Shown here one piece after another: positions 1 to 9,240 of a stretch of 45,632 bases of DNA; position 1 is the first letter of the stretch; every line of letters begins with the position of its first letter. Source of the stretch: Campylobacterota bacterium (GTDB lineage: Bacteria > Campylobacterota > Campylobacteria > Campylobacterales > JAADDX01). The stretch is taken from positions 1 to 45,632 of the forward strand of contig JAADDX010000083.1 in NCBI GenBank assembly GCA_013153685.1, in the 5' to 3' direction. A program made the position numbers and the translations under genes. The notes under the pieces are model-generated. The model ran no database searches. It saw nothing but the letters and a program-made list of their open reading frames with translations, and was not told the origin of the DNA.

Positions 1-1630
1 AATCTCTTAATACATTTCCTGTAACTGAAATTGTATTTAATCCTCTTCTTGTTCTTTTTAGAGTATATCTCATAGCTAATTTTGGTGCCATGATGTGGTA
101 TTCGATCTCTTTTTTAGCTAAATATTCTGGTAAGTAAGTTACTACTTTTTTGATCATATTAGCATCGTGAGCTCTATTGCTATCAAGCCAAAATACGATA
201 GGATCACCAGTAATACTTCCTCTCTCGTGAGCTAATCTAATCCAATCTTTAATAGCTACATCTTTTGCTCTATAAAGTCTCCAAATATCACCTTTTTCAA
301 CTTTATGGCTCATTAAAACTTTTCCATCTTCATCTTTTACTTCCATTAACCCATCTTCACTTACTCTAAAAGTAGTTGGATGAGAACCATATTCTTCTGC
401 TTTTTTAGCCATTAATCCCACATTTGATACATGTCCCATAGTTGCTACATCAAATTGCCCATTTCTTTTTGCATCTTCAAGGATTTCATTATACATTAGA
501 GCATAACTTCTATCTGGAATTACTGCAAGAGTTTCTTGTAACTCTCCATCTTTATTCCACATTTTTCCACCTTCTCTAATAACCGGTGGCATAGAAGCAT
601 CGATGATGATATCGTTTGAGAAGTGTAGGTTTGTAATTAGATTATCGCTATCTACCATTGCGATATCTGGATTACCTGCTTTGATAATTCTTTCGATATC
701 AGCTTTGATTTCATCTTTTTTATCTGATTTTTCGATTTTTTTAAGTAAATCACCAATTCCTAAATCCGGATTAACTCCAATTTTTTCAAATTCATCAGCA
801 TATTTTTCAAATAATTCTTTAAAGAATTCTTTTACGGCAATACCAAACATGATAGGATCTGATACTTTCATCATAGTAGCTTTTAAGTGGATTGACCATA
901 AAAGCCCTTTTTCTTTTGCTTCTTCGATAGTTTTTGCTAAAAAGCTTGCTAATTTTTTTGCACTCATAAATGATGATGATACAACTTCACCTGCTTCAAC
1001 ATCAGTAAGTTCTTTTAATACTTTCCCATTAAGCTCAATAGTAAGTTTTGTTGGTTTTTCAATAATTACTGATTGTTCGTTTTCATAGAAATCACCCTCA
1101 TCCATATAAGCAACTTTTGCTTGGCAATTTTCATCGAATGGTTTTAATCTATGAGGATTTTTTTGTGCGTATTTTTTTACTACGTCTGCAGCTCTTCTAT
1201 CAGAGTTTCCTTCTCTTAATACTGGATTAACCGCACTTCCTAGGCAAGTAGCATATCTTGCTGCGATCTCTTTTTCTTCGTCTGTTTTTGGCTCTTCTGG
1301 ATAATCTGGTAATGGATATCCTTTTGATTGTAATTCTGCGATAGTCTCTTTAAGCTGTGGAACTGATGCTGAAATATTTGGTAATTTGATGATATTACCT
1401 TCTGGTTTTTTAACTAATTCACCAAGATAAGCTAATTCATCCGCTATTCTTAATTCTTCTGGTAACATGTCGCTAAAAGCTGCGATAACTCTTCCTGATA
1501 ATGAAATATCTCTCTCCTCTACATTCACACCTACTTTATCTGCAAATTTTTGCACAATAGGTAATAATGAATATGTAGCTAAAGCTGGAGCTTCGTCAAT
1601 TTTTGTCCATACGATAGTTGCTTTACTCAT
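1..1630 (-). CDS. icd: Monomeric NADP-dependent isocitrate dehydrogenase, 3' end outside window
   Basis: I translated the minus strand by hand because the ORF track shows only plus-strand shadows here; the gene runs off the left edge without a stop. About 543 codons of a family usually near 740 residues are present. The N-terminus [22 protein letters not shown] and segments such as [19 protein letters not shown] and [18 protein letters not shown] are typical of the single-chain NADP-IDH family. It oxidatively decarboxylates isocitrate to 2-oxoglutarate in the cytoplasm; in rTCA-cycle Campylobacterota it runs in the carboxylating direction (established for that group, inferred here). The start is ATG at 1630 with AAAGGA eight bases upstream; a closer ATG lies only one base from that site and was not chosen. 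Confidence 0.93.
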   Translation of the reverse strand, partial: MSKATIVWTKIDEAPALATYSLLPIVQKFADKVGVNVEERDISLSGRVIAAFSDMLPEELRIADELAYLGELVKKPEGNIIKLPNISASVPQLKETIAELQSKGYPLPDYPEEPKTDEEKEIAARYATCLGSAVNPVLREGNSDRRAADVVKKYAQKNPHRLKPFDENCQAKVAYMDEGDFYENEQSVIIEKPTKLTIELNGKVLKELTDVEAGEVVSSSFMSAKKLASFLAKTIEEAKEKGLLWSIHLKATMMKVSDPIMFGIAVKEFFKELFEKYADEFEKIGVNPDLGIGDLLKKIEKSDKKDEIKADIERIIKAGNPDIAMVDSDNLITNLHFSNDIIIDASMPPVIREGGKMWNKDGELQETLAVIPDRSYALMYNEILEDAKRNGQFDVATMGHVSNVGLMAKKAEEYGSHPTTFRVSEDGLMEVKDEDGKVLMSHKVEKGDIWRLYRAKDVAIKDWIRLAHERGSITGDPIVFWLDSNRAHDANMIKKVVTYLPEYLAKKEIEYHIMAPKLAMRYTLKRTRRGLNTISVTGNVLRD

Positions 1631-1734
1631 CGTTCATGTCCTTTATTATAATTTTTTGTCACCGAATTGTAACAATTAATTTATTTTTTTGGTTTTTATT
1701 TGGCAAAAACAGCAAAAAATTAATTAAAAATGTT

Positions 1735-2616
1735 TCATTTTTTCACATTTTTTAGATGTTGTTTGTAAGTAGTGCTAAATACATGTTTATTACCTACTTT
1801 TACGAAGTATAAATAATTGGTTTTAGCTGGAAATATAGCTGCCAAAATAGCATCCAAACTCGCAACGCAAATAGGCTTTGGAGGTAAGCCAAAATATTTA
1901 TAAGTATTAAAATGTGACGTATCGTGCTTAATCATATAAGGTGTGACTTTGGTGTGTGAAAATTGACCATAATTAAGCGTCCCATCCATCTGCAATCGCA
2001 TGTGGCGTTTGAGTCTATTGTAAATAACGCTACTAATCAACTTCATATCGTATTTATTTTTGGCTTCTTTTTGGATAATTGAAGCTATAATTAAATAATG
2101 ATAATACTTATCAAAATTCCACATTCCAAAAATCTTATTGGAGATTGCTTTGTGTCTTTTAAGAGAGATGTTATATAAGTAACTACACAATCTTTGTTTG
2201 CTAAATCCATACGGGATATAATACGTATCGGCATATAAAAACCCAGTAGGAATAGCACACGTTAAATCTCTAAAATGCATTGTTTTAGCAATCTTTTTGT
2301 AGATGAAATAATCAGTCTCCCCAGGGATAATCGTAATTTTTTTAAGAGCGGCTTTTGAGTGAGTAAGCTTGTATAGAAGATCCAATTTTGTCAGTGTGGT
2401 AGATTTGAGATCTATCCAGCCACTTTGGACATTTCCGAGTATGTAAAGGATATATTTATCTAGATTCACAATATCCACGTTTTGATGTTGAAGTGATGTA
2501 ATTACTTGAGTGAGATTGACCTTTGGAATATATACGATCCTCCTTACATGCACCGGCTGTGCCAAATAAAAGGTGATAAATATTGCAAAAACCAAAATAA
2601 CACTTATAATCCTCAC
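1735..2616 (-). CDS. mltG: Endolytic murein transglycosylase MltG (YceG-like)
   Basis: This 293-residue protein has one N-terminal membrane segment (about residues 3-20) and a periplasmic YceG domain. Family motifs are visible: ASIIQKEA at 178-185, whose Glu184 matches the conserved catalytic glutamate; MRLQMDGTLNYG near 206-217; and NTYKYFGLPPKPIC followed by AIFPAKTNYLYFV near 237-271. MltG cleaves nascent glycan strands and so ends peptidoglycan polymerisation. The start is GTG, with AGGGG six bases upstream. It lies 27 bases after slyD on the same strand, so the two are probably cotranscribed. The protein is somewhat shorter than the enterobacterial version, mainly in the N-terminal region. 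Confidence 0.9.
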   Translation of the reverse strand: MRIISVILVFAIFITFYLAQPVHVRRIVYIPKVNLTQVITSLQHQNVDIVNLDKYILYILGNVQSGWIDLKSTTLTKLDLLYKLTHSKAALKKITIIPGETDYFIYKKIAKTMHFRDLTCAIPTGFLYADTYYIPYGFSKQRLCSYLYNISLKRHKAISNKIFGMWNFDKYYHYLIIASIIQKEAKNKYDMKLISSVIYNRLKRHMRLQMDGTLNYGQFSHTKVTPYMIKHDTSHFNTYKYFGLPPKPICVASLDAILAAIFPAKTNYLYFVKVGNKHVFSTTYKQHLKNVKK

Positions 2617-2643
2617 TACAAACCCCTAAAAGGAAAGAACCTT

Positions 2644-3138
2644 TTAGTGATGACATCCACAACTATTGCAGCTACCGTCGTTGCATCCACCGCCAACAGT
2701 CCCGCTTAATACTTCATCAGCTGTTGCTTCTCTTTTGTTGAGTAATTTAATATCAAATACCAAATCTTCCCCAGCTAATGGATGATTATAATCGATTGTA
2801 ACTTCTTTATCGTTAAAGTCTTTTACCGTTACTGCAATTGTCTGACCATCTGGTCCTTGACCATAAAGAGTCATCCCTTTTTGCAATTCAATTCCTTCGA
2901 ATTGTTCAATAGGTAATGTTTGTAATAAATCTTCTCTATATTCCCCATAAGCATCTTTGCTTGCTACTTCTACTGTCTTTTCTTCACCTACTTCCATCTC
3001 TTCTACCGCTTTTTCAAAAGCTGGAATCATCTGTTCTTTATTGCTGATAAATTCCAAAGGAGCTTGTCCTACATTACTATCTAAAACTTCTCCATCTTTA
3101 TTTTTTACGGTGTATTCCACGCTATATACATTGTTCAT
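2644..3138 (-). CDS. slyD: SlyD-like FKBP-type peptidyl-prolyl cis-trans isomerase
   Basis: This 164-residue cytosolic protein has an FKBP core with an inserted chaperone flap, as in SlyD: VEYTVKNKDGEVLDSN at the N-terminus, EKAVEEMEVGEEKTV, then DYNHPLAGEDLVFDIKLL near 126-143. The tail GGGCNDGSCNSCGCHH is rich in Cys and His, resembling the SlyD metal-binding tail that supplies nickel to hydrogenase or urease maturation; metal use here is inferred. Start ATG at 3138 has AAGGA six bases upstream. It is divergent from the flagellar-like gene and upstream of mltG. Confidence 0.93.
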   Translation of the reverse strand: MNNVYSVEYTVKNKDGEVLDSNVGQAPLEFISNKEQMIPAFEKAVEEMEVGEEKTVEVASKDAYGEYREDLLQTLPIEQFEGIELQKGMTLYGQGPDGQTIAVTVKDFNDKEVTIDYNHPLAGEDLVFDIKLLNKREATADEVLSGTVGGGCNDGSCNSCGCHH

Positions 3139-3384
3139 GTTGTATCCTTTTTGTTGTGTATCTTAACCAACTAGAATGATATCAAAATATTAAATTTTTA
3201 GCAAATAAAAACCAAAATAAAAAGATATCAAACCATACGGCCTAAAAAAGAGTAATTAAACTTTACCAAAATCAATTAGGACATAGTAAAGCTTGTGCAG
3301 TTCTTAGATTAGCAAGATATAAAACTTGCAAAAGAGTTAAAAATGATATATAATATAACTTACAAAACACTAAAGGAGTGTCGT
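3139..3384. other. Divergent intergenic region, slyD / rod-like gene
   Basis: About 245 bases of very AT-rich DNA. The right half carries the plus-strand promoter listed separately. Toward slyD there is no consensus promoter, only TATCAT-like sequences. I found no RNA gene or strong hairpin. Confidence 0.6.
3326..3354 (+). promoter_or_regulatory. Sigma-70-type promoter for the rod-like gene and gmhB
   Basis: TTGCAA, a 17-base spacer, then TATAAT, ending about 30 bases before the start codon at 3385. No sigma-54 (GG-N10-GC) element is apparent, although the first gene looks flagellar. Confidence 0.6.
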
Positions 3385-3660
3385 ATGATGACTACTAATA
3401 TAAATTCTATGCAAGCACATCAAACATTAATGAACATTAACGCCAACAACATCGCCAATGTTAATACTCAAGATTTTAACGCTAGTCAAGGAAATATAAA
3501 CGATAATTTAGAAGTATCAAGTACTAATACCAACAATCCAACATCACTTACTAAAGAGATTCCTAATCAAATCGTAATAGAAGACGGATTTGAAGCACAA
3601 ACAGTTGCTATTAAAACACAAGATGAGATGGATGGGAGCGTATTGGATCTAAAGGCATGA
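3385..3660 (+). CDS. Minimal flagellar rod/hook-like protein (D0 termini only)
   Basis: The track ORF starts at 3343, but AAGGAG precedes the ATGATG at 3385, giving 91 residues. The N-terminal half has the rod/hook/filament family signature MNINANNIANVNTQDF (INANNIANVNT motif). The C-terminal half, EAQTVAIKTQDEMDGSVLDLKA, resembles the C-terminal helix of FlgB/FlgC/FlgE proteins. These two parts normally flank large central domains; here only a short linker of Asn, Ser and Thr joins them. It may be an axial component, a secreted adaptor or a reduced paralogue. It overlaps gmhB by four bases (ATGA). I cannot name the gene. Confidence 0.7.
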   Translation: MMTTNINSMQAHQTLMNINANNIANVNTQDFNASQGNINDNLEVSSTNTNNPTSLTKEIPNQIVIEDGFEAQTVAIKTQDEMDGSVLDLKA

Positions 3661-4127
3661 ATAAAGCTGTCTTTTTAGATAGGGATGGAGTAATTAACGA
3701 AGATTTCGGATATGTGTATAAAAAAGAAGACTTCGTATTTAAAGAGGGGATTTTTGAATTGCTTCGACATTTCCAAAGCCAAGGTTATAAACTCTTTATT
3801 ATCACCAATCAATCAGGCATAGCACGAGGCTATTATACTACTGAGGATTTTTGGGAACTTATGGAGTGGGTAAAAGATAAATTTAGCAAAGAAGGTATTA
3901 CAATAGATGATATAGCGTTTTGCCCATGTCATCCCGAGTTTACATCCACATGCGAATGTCGCAAACCAAATCCCAAGATGATTTTGGATCTGGCAAGGAA
4001 ATATGATATCAACTTGAGCCAATCTATCTTGATTGGGGATAAACAAAGCGATATACAAGCCGCCAAAAACGCTGGAATTACCAAGACTTACTTAATCAAA
4101 GACAAATTGGACGGGATTATAAAATAA
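3657..4127 (+). CDS. gmhB: D-glycero-beta-D-manno-heptose 1,7-bisphosphate 7-phosphatase
   Basis: This 156-residue HAD-family phosphatase has motif I FLDRDGVIN (residues 7-15, nucleophile Asp9), motif II FIITNQSGIARGYY, the zinc-binding loop CPCHPEFTSTCECRKPNP, and motif IV LIGDKQSDIQAAKNAG. The Cys/His loop separates GmhB from histidinol phosphatase-type relatives. It removes the 7-phosphate in ADP-heptose synthesis for LPS core. No other heptose gene lies next to it, so the pathway is dispersed. The ATG overlaps the preceding stop. Confidence 0.9.
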   Translation: MNKAVFLDRDGVINEDFGYVYKKEDFVFKEGIFELLRHFQSQGYKLFIITNQSGIARGYYTTEDFWELMEWVKDKFSKEGITIDDIAFCPCHPEFTSTCECRKPNPKMILDLARKYDINLSQSILIGDKQSDIQAAKNAGITKTYLIKDKLDGIIK

Positions 4128-4148
4128 CTACTATTTTTGGATAATTTT

Positions 4149-4157
4149 TGATATAAT
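4149..4157 (+). promoter_or_regulatory. Extended -10 promoter for yidC
   Basis: TGATATAAT (TGn plus TATAAT) lies in the 68-base gap between gmhB and yidC, about 38 bases before the start codon. I see no clear -35 box. Confidence 0.5.
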
Positions 4158-4195
4158 GCTACTTTTGATTCACAACCTCACACAAAAGGACAACA

Positions 4196-5755
4196 ATGCA
4201 AGACACACAGATGAGTAGAAGGATTTTTATTGCTACGTTTATATCATTTTTGGTATTTATGGCATATGATTATTTAGTAGTCCAACCACAACTAGCCAAA
4301 CAAGCATCCACAAATACCACCATCCATACCAAACAAACTACCACCGATACGACATCTCAAACTACCGATATAAAAAGTGTTGATTCATTGCAAAATAAAG
4401 TCATAACCACGATAGAATCGGATGCGTTTAAGATACAAATAGATAATTTAGGTAGAATATCAGATTACATTTTAGAAAAAAACATCTTTAACGATTCTAA
4501 GGGTAAAAAACTACATATCTTAAGCAAAGAATTACCAAAAGTTCTAGAGATTAGATTCAAAAACGAAGCTCTAAATAAAGAAGCGTTTAATACGCCAGTA
4601 AGTGCTGATAAAACGTCAATCATCATCAAAGACAAACCACAAACTCTCACACTTACCCAACATCTAAAAACCCTAACTATCACCAAAGTAATCACATTTT
4701 ACCCAGACGGGCACTACGATCTCAAACTCAACTTATCAAAACCGGCTAAATATTTCCTCGCAGTAGGGAGAGTAAATGCCAATGTTAACATGTATGCTTT
4801 TCATGGTGCACTACTTGTAAATGACGATGATAGCTTGGAGATGATAGATGATGGAGAAGGTGAAGTAAAAACATTTACCAACATCAAAATAGCCGCAAAC
4901 GTAGATCAATATTATACTACGTTTTTATACAACCTCAAAAACAAAATGACAGTATATGAAACCATAGATAATCTCAAAAATCAAAATCCTTTATTATTCA
5001 TACAAGGAGACCAAAACCTAGACCTACACGGATATATAGGTCCAAAATACGTAAAAGTACTAGAAAATATCAATCCTACCTTAACCAAAGTAGTAGAATA
5101 TGGTATCATGACATTTATGGCTAAGCCAATGTTTTATGTATTAAATAGATTTTATGAGATGACTGGCAATTGGGGTGTGGCGATTATTTTATTTGTTGTG
5201 CTTGTGAGAATCTTGTTATTTCCATTAACATACAGAGGAATGGTGAGTATGTATAAGATGAAACTCATCGCTCCAAAACTACAAGAGCTCAAAGTCAAAT
5301 ATGCCAAAGATCCTAAAAAATTCCAAATCAAAACAATGGAACTTTACAGACGAGAAAATGTCAATCCACTTGGTGGATGCTTGCCGTTGCTAATCCAAAT
5401 CCCTATCTTCTTCTCTATTTATAGGGTATTGGTAAATGCGATCGAGCTTAAGGGAGCATCGTTTTTATGGATTCATGACCTAAGTAGCATGGATCCTTAT
5501 TTTATCTTACCTGTTTTGATGGGTGTGACTATGTATGCTCATCAGATGATTACACCAAACAACTTTACAGACCCTATGCAAGAGAAAATATTCAAATTCT
5601 TACCGGTGATTTTCACATTTTTCATGGCAACGTTCTCAGCTGGACTTGTGTTGTATTGGACTGTAAACAACATCTTATCTTTCATCCAACAATACATCAT
5701 AAACAAAAGCATGGAAGCAAAAGGACTAATGGATAAAAACCACAAGAGAAAATAG
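4196..5755 (+). CDS. yidC: Membrane protein insertase YidC
   Basis: This 519-residue Oxa1/YidC/Alb3 protein has an N-terminal membrane segment (about 8-25), a large periplasmic domain to about residue 310, then the insertase core. Conserved core blocks are MYKMKLIAPKLQELKVKY, ENVNPLGGCLPLLIQIPIFFSIYRVL, LWIHDLSSMDPYFILPVLMGVTM and FSAGLVLYWTVNNILSFIQQYII. It folds and inserts inner-membrane proteins with or without SecYEG. ACAAAAGGACAAC gives the ribosome site. Neighbours do not include rpmH, rnpA or jag, which often accompany yidC in other bacteria. Confidence 0.96.
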   Translation: MQDTQMSRRIFIATFISFLVFMAYDYLVVQPQLAKQASTNTTIHTKQTTTDTTSQTTDIKSVDSLQNKVITTIESDAFKIQIDNLGRISDYILEKNIFNDSKGKKLHILSKELPKVLEIRFKNEALNKEAFNTPVSADKTSIIIKDKPQTLTLTQHLKTLTITKVITFYPDGHYDLKLNLSKPAKYFLAVGRVNANVNMYAFHGALLVNDDDSLEMIDDGEGEVKTFTNIKIAANVDQYYTTFLYNLKNKMTVYETIDNLKNQNPLLFIQGDQNLDLHGYIGPKYVKVLENINPTLTKVVEYGIMTFMAKPMFYVLNRFYEMTGNWGVAIILFVVLVRILLFPLTYRGMVSMYKMKLIAPKLQELKVKYAKDPKKFQIKTMELYRRENVNPLGGCLPLLIQIPIFFSIYRVLVNAIELKGASFLWIHDLSSMDPYFILPVLMGVTMYAHQMITPNNFTDPMQEKIFKFLPVIFTFFMATFSAGLVLYWTVNNILSFIQQYIINKSMEAKGLMDKNHKRK

Positions 5756-6715
5756 ATGCTTGGCAGTTTTAGATTCTTATTGGCATGGATAGTGATGCTA
5801 TCACATCTGCCATTTGCTCCTTTTAGCAAAGCATTCAATCCCGCAGTTAGCGGGGTGGTGATGTTTTATTTTATTAGTGGATTTTTAATGTATCATAGTT
5901 TCAATAGTGCCAAATCTATCCTTAAATTCTACAAAAAAAGATTTTTTCGTTTGTATCCTGTGTATTTTATCGTATTAACACTTACCATATTGGCAATAAC
6001 CTTATGGCACAATCCTACCATACCTCTTCTTAATCAACACCTAGATATTACTAAGCTTATACTAAATTACCTCTTAGTATTTAACAATTACGTATTTGCA
6101 CCATTTACGATACATACGTTATTGCCTCATCCACTAATCCCTCCTACATGGTCGTTATCTACTGAGATTCATTTTTATATTTTGGTGCCGTTTTTGTTTG
6201 GGTTGCTACAGAGCAGATCTAGACTGTTTTATGTTATCTTTTTAGGTTCTATGATTTTTGAGTTTGTTGCGTTTGCATATACAAAACCTACATTTAATTC
6301 CGATATATTTGGATATAGATATATCTTTGGGGTATTGTGGATTTTTATGTTTGGATTTTTGTTTGGGCATGATAGGCACTCTAAGTTTATCAAGTTTGTA
6401 TATGTTTGTATTGTTGTATATTTTATGTTTGTTGGATTTTATTTTACCAATCACGCTTATGTGAAGGAAATTTTATTAGCATTGCTATTTTTACCATTGA
6501 TACTTGTAATAAAAGATATGAATTTCAAATACGATAAATTACTAGGAAGCTTGTCATACCCTATTTTCATATCGCATTTTTTTGTATTTTATGTGGTATC
6601 TTACTTTACGCACAATAAAATATTGTTTTTTGCAGGAGTGTTTATAGGAGTCTTGGGTATATCTATAATACTTGCAAAAATACAAAATACAATATACCAA
6701 AAAGGAAAACAATGA
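5756..6715 (+). CDS. Membrane acyltransferase family 3 (OafA/YrhL-like)
   Basis: This 319-residue polytopic protein has roughly ten hydrophobic segments and the acyltransferase-3 pattern: VSGVVMFYFISGFLMYHSF, FYKKRFFRLYPVYF, and WSLSTEIHFYILVPFLF near 131-147. Such proteins O-acylate surface sugars at the inner membrane; the substrate cannot be told. The ATG follows the yidC stop with no gap, so expression is probably coupled to yidC, an unusual pairing. It overlaps nadC by ATGA. The family is variable and often found in surface-glycan loci, but no glycosyltransferases are nearby. Confidence 0.85.
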   Translation: MLGSFRFLLAWIVMLSHLPFAPFSKAFNPAVSGVVMFYFISGFLMYHSFNSAKSILKFYKKRFFRLYPVYFIVLTLTILAITLWHNPTIPLLNQHLDITKLILNYLLVFNNYVFAPFTIHTLLPHPLIPPTWSLSTEIHFYILVPFLFGLLQSRSRLFYVIFLGSMIFEFVAFAYTKPTFNSDIFGYRYIFGVLWIFMFGFLFGHDRHSKFIKFVYVCIVVYFMFVGFYFTNHAYVKEILLALLFLPLILVIKDMNFKYDKLLGSLSYPIFISHFFVFYVVSYFTHNKILFFAGVFIGVLGISIILAKIQNTIYQKGKQ

Positions 6716-7536
6716 AATTTCAAAAAATTGAATTCTTAAAACAAGCATTAAAAGAGGATATAGGACGAGGTGATTTAGCAAGAGATGTATTACCATCAAC
6801 CAAAGCTACAGCACACATTATAGCCAAAGATAACGGTATTTTAAGCGGTGTAGAATATCTAAGATATATCGATGAACTAGCTGAGCTTAAGATAGAGTGG
6901 TTCAAACAAGATAGAGATAAAATCTCAAATCAAGACATAATCTGTAGCATTAGCGGAAATAGTAAGGATTTGTTGAGTTGTGAGAGAGTGATATTAAATA
7001 TCTTACAACACTCAAGCGGTATTGCGACTAACGCACACAAATTCGCCAAACTAGCAAAAGGCAAAATCCACATCCTAGATACACGCAAAACACGACCGCT
7101 ACTTAGGACATTTGAGAAATATTCCGCAAAAGTCGGAGGTATCACCAACCATAGATTGGGGCTTGATGATTGTCTGATGCTAAAAGATACTCACTTAGCA
7201 CTCTTTAAGAGTATATCACAAGCCATCGCACATGCAAGAGCAGAAATCCCATGGACTACCAAAATCGAAGTCGAATGTGAAACGTTTGAGATGGCAAAAG
7301 AAGCTATGAAGTGTGGTGTGGAGATAGTGATGTGTGATAATATGACACATAAAGAAATCAAAAAAGTTGTCAAATATAGAAACGAACACTACCCACAAAC
7401 ACTAATAGAAGTAAGCGGAAATATTACATTAGAAAACATCCAAAAATACATATCACTAGGAATCGATGCAATTAGTAGCGGTAGTATCATCCATCAAGCG
7501 GTGTTCCTAGACTTCTCAATGAAAATCAAAACATAA
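6712..7536 (+). CDS. nadC: Nicotinate-nucleotide pyrophosphorylase (quinolinate phosphoribosyltransferase)
   Basis: This 274-residue enzyme converts quinolinate and PRPP to nicotinate mononucleotide in de novo NAD synthesis. Motifs seen are EDIGRGDLARDVLP (15-28), ILQHSSGIATNAHKFA, ILDTRKTRPLLRTFEKYSAKVGGITNHRLGLDDCLMLKDTH, EVECETFEMA and IEVSGNITLENI, all in family order. AAGGA precedes the ATG, which overlaps the acyltransferase stop. nadA and nadB are not in the window. It ends convergently with the potassium channel gene, 21 bases away. Confidence 0.95.
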   Translation: MKFQKIEFLKQALKEDIGRGDLARDVLPSTKATAHIIAKDNGILSGVEYLRYIDELAELKIEWFKQDRDKISNQDIICSISGNSKDLLSCERVILNILQHSSGIATNAHKFAKLAKGKIHILDTRKTRPLLRTFEKYSAKVGGITNHRLGLDDCLMLKDTHLALFKSISQAIAHARAEIPWTTKIEVECETFEMAKEAMKCGVEIVMCDNMTHKEIKKVVKYRNEHYPQTLIEVSGNITLENIQKYISLGIDAISSGSIIHQAVFLDFSMKIKT

Positions 7537-7574
7537 CCGCAAAACATAGCAACAAGCTTATGCCGGTTGCGGTT
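7535..7574. terminator. Candidate bidirectional terminator between nadC and K+ channel
   Basis: AACCGCAA (7535-7542) and TTGCGGTT (7567-7574) form an eight-base inverted repeat around a 24-base loop that covers both convergent stop codons. The plus-strand right arm is followed by TTGG only, so a classical U-tract is lacking. Assignment is tentative. Confidence 0.35.
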
Positions 7575-9237
7575 TTGGCAAAGATGTAATTTCCGGTCTA
7601 TCTAATACGTATTCTAATTCATAGATGTTATTAAGGATGTATTCAAAGTCCTCGATCTCCTCTGTGTTAGCCGCGATCAACAATCTATCGCCAATTTGAA
7701 TTTCCGTATCATTAGATGGAATCAATACTTTATTTCTATCTCTCTCTAACAACAAGTATACTATTTTGAGCGTATCTTTTCTGTTGGCTCTTGAGCGTTT
7801 TAATTCACCTAGCGTAATACTCTCACCACTTTGCAATCTTCTATGCAACGCATACGCATGATTTTTATCTATCGTTGTCTCATAATATAGTGGATTATCA
7901 CCGATAATTGTTAGCAACTTAGCTACGATAACTTGTCCTAAATGGTCATTTCTTCTATCTTTTACAGTATTTAAGAAATCATTTACCACCGGTCTTGATA
8001 TGATATTGATAGTATAATCAGACAATACTTTCTCTAAAATATAGATCCTATCCATATGTGCCGCTTCAAAAATCGCCGCATCATCTAGTGAATTTTCTCT
8101 TGCGATAGCATAAATATTTGGATTAATCTCTTTGGCTTTATTTAGCAAAGTTAGATTTAGCATATCATCACTTGTAGCAGCAATAATAGCTTCAAAAGTC
8201 TCTAGCTGGAACTGTTGCAATATTTTCTGATCTTCTTCATCACCAAATACCATACTACCCTTCTCTTCTAAATAATCCTTAGGGTCGATATTATATATCT
8301 CATACTCAATATTCGCTTTTGCTAAAGCATCAGCAATAGCACTTCCCATTCTTCCATGACCGCAAATTAAATATTTCCCTTTTGGCAAGAAATCATGATC
8401 ATCAAAAAACAAACTTTGCCCATACACCCATCTCTCTAGTATATATACATAAGGTGTGACGATGTTGTTGTATATTTGACTTGCTACGATTGTAAATGGG
8501 TTGAGAATATGTTCAATCCCAATTGAGTTGTAATAATTGATGTGATTTTTTGATGTAGCTTTTACTATAATGTCTATATCGTGATTTAACAATCTAGCTA
8601 CGGTGATAGCTTGCATGTTTTTCGCATCTTTGTCAAATAATGAAATAATCCCTTTACAATTTGGCAAATCAATCCCCGCTAACGTTAGTATATTCTCACT
8701 AGTAGGATTTCCTACTATAGATGGCACATAAGGGTAGAAATCTTCTAGATTGAGCTCTTCTATATGCAATGGATTTTCATCTATTACTACAAATCTACTA
8801 TACCCATTGGCTTCTTCGATAATATTTTTGGTTACTTTTGTATATTCAAGTATGATATAAAAGTCCTCTTTGAGATTTTTTACTTGTTTTCTAAAACGGT
8901 TGATTTTGATTGCTTTTTGTAACGCTTCATCTTGGATTAGAGATATAATAGCCCCAATAGCATAAAACCATCCTACAACAGACAAATAAATAGCCACACT
9001 CACCCATAATCTTTGAGCATAAGTAAATGTATAAGGAGTCTCACCAAATCCAATAGTAGTAGCCATATAACTAACAAAATAAAACGCATCAAAAAAATTC
9101 AAATGATATACATGTCCATGATTATCAACCCCAGGGACCATAATCATCCCTATGATAGAGATTGAAAAGGTGATGAGTATTACTAAAAACGGAACCCGAA
9201 GTTTTTTTAGAACAATCCAGACTAATTGGTCATTCAT
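7558..9237 (-). CDS. Two-TM potassium channel with tandem RCK/TrkA domains
   Basis: This 559-residue protein has TM1 (about 14-35), a pore loop with filter MATTIGFGETPYT (59-71), TM2 (about 78-101), then cytoplasmic regulatory domains. A degenerate TrkA-N region spans about 125-255. A second one has the nucleotide-binding motif YLICGHGRMGSAIADAL (289-305). A TrkA-C domain lies at about 465-545. The filter TIGFGE departs from the common TVGYGD but keeps the GFG form seen in some bacterial channels. It is probably a ligand-gated K+ channel for potassium homeostasis. The preceding membrane protein stops three bases upstream, so the pair is one unit. The H. pylori channel HP0490 is a likely relative. 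Confidence 0.88.
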   Translation of the reverse strand: MNDQLVWIVLKKLRVPFLVILITFSISIIGMIMVPGVDNHGHVYHLNFFDAFYFVSYMATTIGFGETPYTFTYAQRLWVSVAIYLSVVGWFYAIGAIISLIQDEALQKAIKINRFRKQVKNLKEDFYIILEYTKVTKNIIEEANGYSRFVVIDENPLHIEELNLEDFYPYVPSIVGNPTSENILTLAGIDLPNCKGIISLFDKDAKNMQAITVARLLNHDIDIIVKATSKNHINYYNSIGIEHILNPFTIVASQIYNNIVTPYVYILERWVYGQSLFFDDHDFLPKGKYLICGHGRMGSAIADALAKANIEYEIYNIDPKDYLEEKGSMVFGDEEDQKILQQFQLETFEAIIAATSDDMLNLTLLNKAKEINPNIYAIARENSLDDAAIFEAAHMDRIYILEKVLSDYTINIISRPVVNDFLNTVKDRRNDHLGQVIVAKLLTIIGDNPLYYETTIDKNHAYALHRRLQSGESITLGELKRSRANRKDTLKIVYLLLERDRNKVLIPSNDTEIQIGDRLLIAANTEEIEDFEYILNNIYELEYVLDRPEITSLPKPQPA

Positions 9238-9240
9238 TGC

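Noticed and set aside
1645-1650. Minus-strand TATAAT upstream of icd
   Set aside because: It lies only about 15 bases before the start codon, so transcription would begin inside or after the ribosome site. The true promoter is probably further upstream.
603-1679. Plus-strand track ORFs 603-1088 and 1467-1679
   Set aside because: They are shadows of icd, which is open on the minus strand through the whole region and gives clear family sequence.
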